Shown: positions 5,873-7,933 of the stretch, in pieces | How positions within the stretch are numbered: the first letter of the stretch is position 1 | How the letters are laid out: each line of letters starts with the position of its first letter | Assembly (NCBI GenBank): GCA_947480815.1 | Contig: CANKEA010000048.1 | Location: forward strand, 1-7,933 | DNA from: Caulobacterales bacterium | Lineage (GTDB): Bacteria > Pseudomonadota > Alphaproteobacteria > Caulobacterales > Caulobacteraceae | DNA length: 7,933 nucleotides | Direction of reading: 5' to 3' | Position numbers and translations under genes: made by a program | Notes under the pieces: generated by a model | Database searches by the model: none | Told to the model about the DNA's origin: nothing | What the model saw: the letters and a program-made list of their open reading frames with translations, nothing else

Positions 5873-6643
5873 GTGATTTCCCTAGCGGCTGCCGCACTGA
5901 GCGGTACCGTGGTCGCTCTGCTGTTGACGGTGTTTGGCGGCGGCGGCTCAGTGCTTGCAACACCTTTACTGATCTTCTTTGTTGGCATGAGGGACCCGCA
6001 CCTGGCGATCGGCACCTCTGCCGCCGCTGTGGCTGTGAACGCGGCCATGGGGCTCGCGACCCAGGCGCGCGCTGGACGGGTCAAATGGCCCTGCGCTCTG
6101 GTGTTCAGCGCCGCCGGCCTTGCCGGGTCCTTGATCGGTGCCGCACTGGCCAAAAAGATGGACGGTGCCCAACTGCTGGTCTGGTTCGCAGCGGCCATGG
6201 CGATGATTGGTCTGTCGATGTTGCGCGGCGCACGGTCGGCAGGCGATCCCGATGTTCACCTGGGTCCTGCGCTGGTTTTGCGGCTTGCACCGGCCGGATT
6301 GATCACGGGTTTTGCAGCAGGATTTTTCGGCATCGGCGGTGGGTTTCTGATCGTGCCCGGACTGATGGCGGCGTCAGGCATGACCTTGGCTCACGCGGCG
6401 GCCACGTCGCTCGTCTCTGTCACCCTGTTTGCGGCCGCCACCAGCGGTTCCTACGCGGCCTCGCATCTTGTCGACTGGACGGTGTTCGCGGCGATGGTCG
6501 CTGGCGGTAGCCTAGGCGTCGTCATGGGTGTTCCGGTTGCGCGCCGGTTGGCGCAGCGCGCCGCTATAGCCCGGCGCGTCTTTGCGATAATGATCTTGGC
6601 AACGTCGGCCTATGTCGGCTACCGGGCCCTGAACGGTCTCTAG
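5873..6643 (+). CDS. TauE/SafE-family anion permease, probable sulfite exporter
   Basis: The 256-residue, highly hydrophobic protein has about seven or eight membrane segments and the two half-repeats of the TauE/SafE family. The first is FGGGGSVLATPLLIF (21-35), followed by the AIGTSAAAVAVNA block (45-57). The second is FGIGGGFLIVPGLM (152-165), followed by the HAAATSLVSVT block (174-184). The GTG start at 5873 is supported by AGGG at 5862-5865, seven nt upstream, overlapping the rhodanese stop. TauE/SafE members are linked to export of sulfite, sulfonate or other organosulfur anions. TauE-like permeases accompany BigR and Blh in several proteobacteria, where they are thought to remove sulfite made from persulfide. 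The substrate here is inferred from context only. Its TAG stop shares CTAG with the stop of rsmA. Confidence 0.88.
   Translation: MISLAAAALSGTVVALLLTVFGGGGSVLATPLLIFFVGMRDPHLAIGTSAAAVAVNAAMGLATQARAGRVKWPCALVFSAAGLAGSLIGAALAKKMDGAQLLVWFAAAMAMIGLSMLRGARSAGDPDVHLGPALVLRLAPAGLITGFAAGFFGIGGGFLIVPGLMAASGMTLAHAAATSLVSVTLFAAATSGSYAASHLVDWTVFAAMVAGGSLGVVMGVPVARRLAQRAAIARRVFAIMILATSAYVGYRALNGL
6640..6643. other. CTAG: overlapping opposed stop codons of tauE and rsmA
   Basis: As at 4059-4062, one CTAG supplies the TAG stop of both converging genes. There is no spacer and no clear terminator, so transcripts from the two sides must run into each other's coding DNA. Confidence 0.9.
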
Positions 6644-7455
6644 GGTAAGGCTGCTGCAAGCCGCAGGAAGCCCGCGACATCCACCGTCTCGGCGCGGGCT
6701 TCGGCGTCGATTTCGGCTGAGGCACATAAGGCCTCACCGCCCAGGACCTTCAGCGATGACCGCAGCATCTTACGGCGTTGGCCGAAGGCCGCCGCCGTTA
6801 CGCGCTCAAGCGCCGCCAGGAGGGCCGGGTCTAGGGCATTGGGCTTAGGGTCCAGCCGCACCACCGCTGAACTGACCTTGGGCGGAGGGGTGAATGCACG
6901 CGGCGGCAGGTCCATCATCACCTTGGCCTCGCACACGGCCTGGGCGATGACGCTGAGGCGTCCGTAGGCTTCCGTCCCCGTCGCTGCTGCGATGCGGTCA
7001 GCGACTTCCTTCTGAAACATCAACGTCATAGACGCAGGTCGCCATGGCCCAGTCAGCCATTTGATCAGTAGTGGCGTCCCGACATTGTAGGGAAGGTTTG
7101 ATACGATATGGCCGCGTCCGCCGGCCAGAACCGCCTCGTCCGCCCATAAAGCATCGGCCTCGACAAGGGTAAGAGCACCGCCGCTCGCCGTCGCCAGGTC
7201 TTCGAGCAGAGGCAGAAATCGAGGGTCCTTTTCCACCGCCACCACCTTGGCCCCGGCTTCCAGCAGCGCCCGAGTGAGGCCGCCTGGGCCCGGCCCAACC
7301 TCGATAACCGTTTCGCCATCTAGCGGCCCGGCAAGGCGTGCGATCTTGCGGGTGATGTTGAGGTCGAGCAGAAAGTGCTGCCCGAAGGCCTTCTTGGCCA
7401 GAAGGCCATATGCCTCAAGGCTGTGGCGCAACGGGGGCAGGTTTTCCAGGCTCAA
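6640..7455 (-). CDS. rsmA: 16S rRNA (adenine(1518)-N6/adenine(1519)-N6)-dimethyltransferase
   Basis: RsmA (KsgA) dimethylates two adjacent adenines near the 3' end of 16S rRNA late in small-subunit assembly; in many bacteria its loss gives kasugamycin resistance. The 271-residue protein (E. coli 273) has [11 protein letters not shown] (21-31), the S-adenosylmethionine loop [12 protein letters not shown] (50-61), the acidic VAVEKDP (72-78), the catalytic NLPYN (120-124), FQKEVADRI (147-155) and FGQRRKMLR (224-232). The start is TTG at 7455, in a TTGA overlap with the pdxA stop. There is no strong ribosome binding site and no later start that keeps the family N terminus, so initiation probably depends on coupling to pdxA. 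The pdxA-rsmA order is common in proteobacteria. Confidence 0.96.
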   Translation of the reverse strand: MSLENLPPLRHSLEAYGLLAKKAFGQHFLLDLNITRKIARLAGPLDGETVIEVGPGPGGLTRALLEAGAKVVAVEKDPRFLPLLEDLATASGGALTLVEADALWADEAVLAGGRGHIVSNLPYNVGTPLLIKWLTGPWRPASMTLMFQKEVADRIAAATGTEAYGRLSVIAQAVCEAKVMMDLPPRAFTPPPKVSSAVVRLDPKPNALDPALLAALERVTAAAFGQRRKMLRSSLKVLGGEALCASAEIDAEARAETVDVAGFLRLAAALP

Positions 7456-7933
7456 GCTGCTGTTCGCCGATCTGCGATAGTTCTGGCCAGACGGGTGGCC
7501 GCTATCAGGCTGTCCGCCCGCGCCAGGCCGCGGCCGGCGATGTTGAATGCCGTCCCGTGATCAGGCGACGTGCGCACGATGGGTAGGCCCAGAGTCACAT
7601 TCACCCCGCCGAAAAAGTCGAGCATCTTTACCGGGATCAGGGCTTGGTCGTGGTACATGCAAAGCACCGTATCATAGGATTTTCGGGCCTCTTCGTGGAA
7701 CAAGGTGTCGGCCGGAAAGGGCCCGAACGCCTCGATGCCCAGGTCGCGCAAGGCGCGTATGGCCGGGCCGATAATGTCCAGTTCTTCCGTGCCCAGCGAT
7801 CCATCCTCGCCCGCGTGCGGGTTTAGGCCGCTGACGGCCAGCCGGGGCACATTGATGCCGAAATCGCGCTGCAGTGCCTGGGCCGTTACCAGGCCTGTGT
7901 TGACAATTGTCTCGATGCTCAAAGTGCTGGGCA
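7452..7933 (-). CDS. pdxA: 4-hydroxythreonine-4-phosphate dehydrogenase, C-terminal half (5' end outside window)
   Basis: About 160 C-terminal residues of a protein normally near 330 aa are present. PdxA oxidises 4-phosphohydroxy-L-threonine with NAD(P) to a product that decarboxylates and is used by PdxJ for pyridoxine phosphate (vitamin B6) synthesis. Family motifs are [16 protein letters not shown], with a metal-ligand histidine, [14 protein letters not shown], with a second histidine, and [16 protein letters not shown]. The third metal ligand lies in the segment just upstream of the visible [10 protein letters not shown] and is cut off by the window edge. The frame runs open to base 7933, so the TTG at 7922 is internal and not a start. 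Its TGA stop overlaps the rsmA start by four bases. Confidence 0.96.
   Translation of the reverse strand, partial: PSTLSIETIVNTGLVTAQALQRDFGINVPRLAVSGLNPHAGEDGSLGTEELDIIGPAIRALRDLGIEAFGPFPADTLFHEEARKSYDTVLCMYHDQALIPVKMLDFFGGVNVTLGLPIVRTSPDHGTAFNIAGRGLARADSLIAATRLARTIADRRTAA

Noticed and set aside
4059..6643. Recent horizontal transfer of the sulfur module judged by composition
   Set aside because: By eye the coding parts are as GC-rich as their neighbours, with no direct repeats, integrase or transposase. Only the 63-bp promoter gap is AT-rich, which regulation explains.
6647..6665. Possible hairpin after the exporter gene
   Set aside because: Only about four pairs form, it lies within the rsmA coding end and no T run follows.
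1..7933. CRISPR array, tRNA, insertion sequence, toxin-antitoxin pair or defence genes
   Set aside because: I looked on both strands and saw no regularly spaced repeats, cloverleaf-like segment, transposase or small-gene pair. All coding space is taken by recognisable housekeeping or sulfur genes.

Overview
The window is an ordinary-looking chromosomal segment of a GC-rich alphaproteobacterium, most likely Caulobacterales. That assignment rests on protein flavour and on the gene order acpP-fabF-mltG-yicC-gmk; no rRNA is present to settle it. The DNA is almost fully coding. There are ten genes (two cut by the window edges), no gene-free stretch over 70 bases, and no tRNA, rRNA, CRISPR array, insertion sequence or phage gene that I can see.

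Left block, + strand (1-4062): the 3' end of acpP, then fabF (fatty-acid elongation), mltG (endolytic murein transglycosylase), yicC (endoribonuclease family) and gmk (guanylate kinase). From fabF onward the genes overlap by a few bases (GTGA, ATGA, then 11 nt), so they look like one translationally coupled housekeeping operon linking lipid, cell-wall, RNA and nucleotide functions.

Middle block (4059-6643): a compact sulfide/persulfide-handling module built on a divergent promoter. On the - strand is a metallo-beta-lactamase-fold persulfide dioxygenase (Blh/ETHE1 type). On the + strand are an ArsR-family repressor of the BigR/SqrR type with the diagnostic cysteine pair, a rhodanese fused to a two-helix membrane tail, and a TauE/SafE-family exporter. 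The 63-bp AT-rich gap between the divergent genes holds a perfect 15-bp inverted repeat, a good candidate operator. The proposed pathway is inferred from the families: persulfide is oxidised to sulfite, rhodanese moves sulfane sulfur (for example to sulfite, giving thiosulfate), TauE exports sulfite or a related anion, and BigR de-represses the module when its cysteines react with persulfide. No sulfide:quinone oxidoreductase gene lies in the window.

Right block, - strand (6640-7933): rsmA/ksgA (16S rRNA dimethyladenosine transferase) and the C-terminal half of pdxA (pyridoxal phosphate synthesis), overlapping by 4 nt. The sulfur module meets both housekeeping blocks tail-to-tail, each time through a shared CTAG in which the two opposing TAG stop codons overlap.

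I do not see a wholly new system. The parts most worth following up are the divergent BigR-type module, its operator candidates and its exact placement between two conserved blocks.
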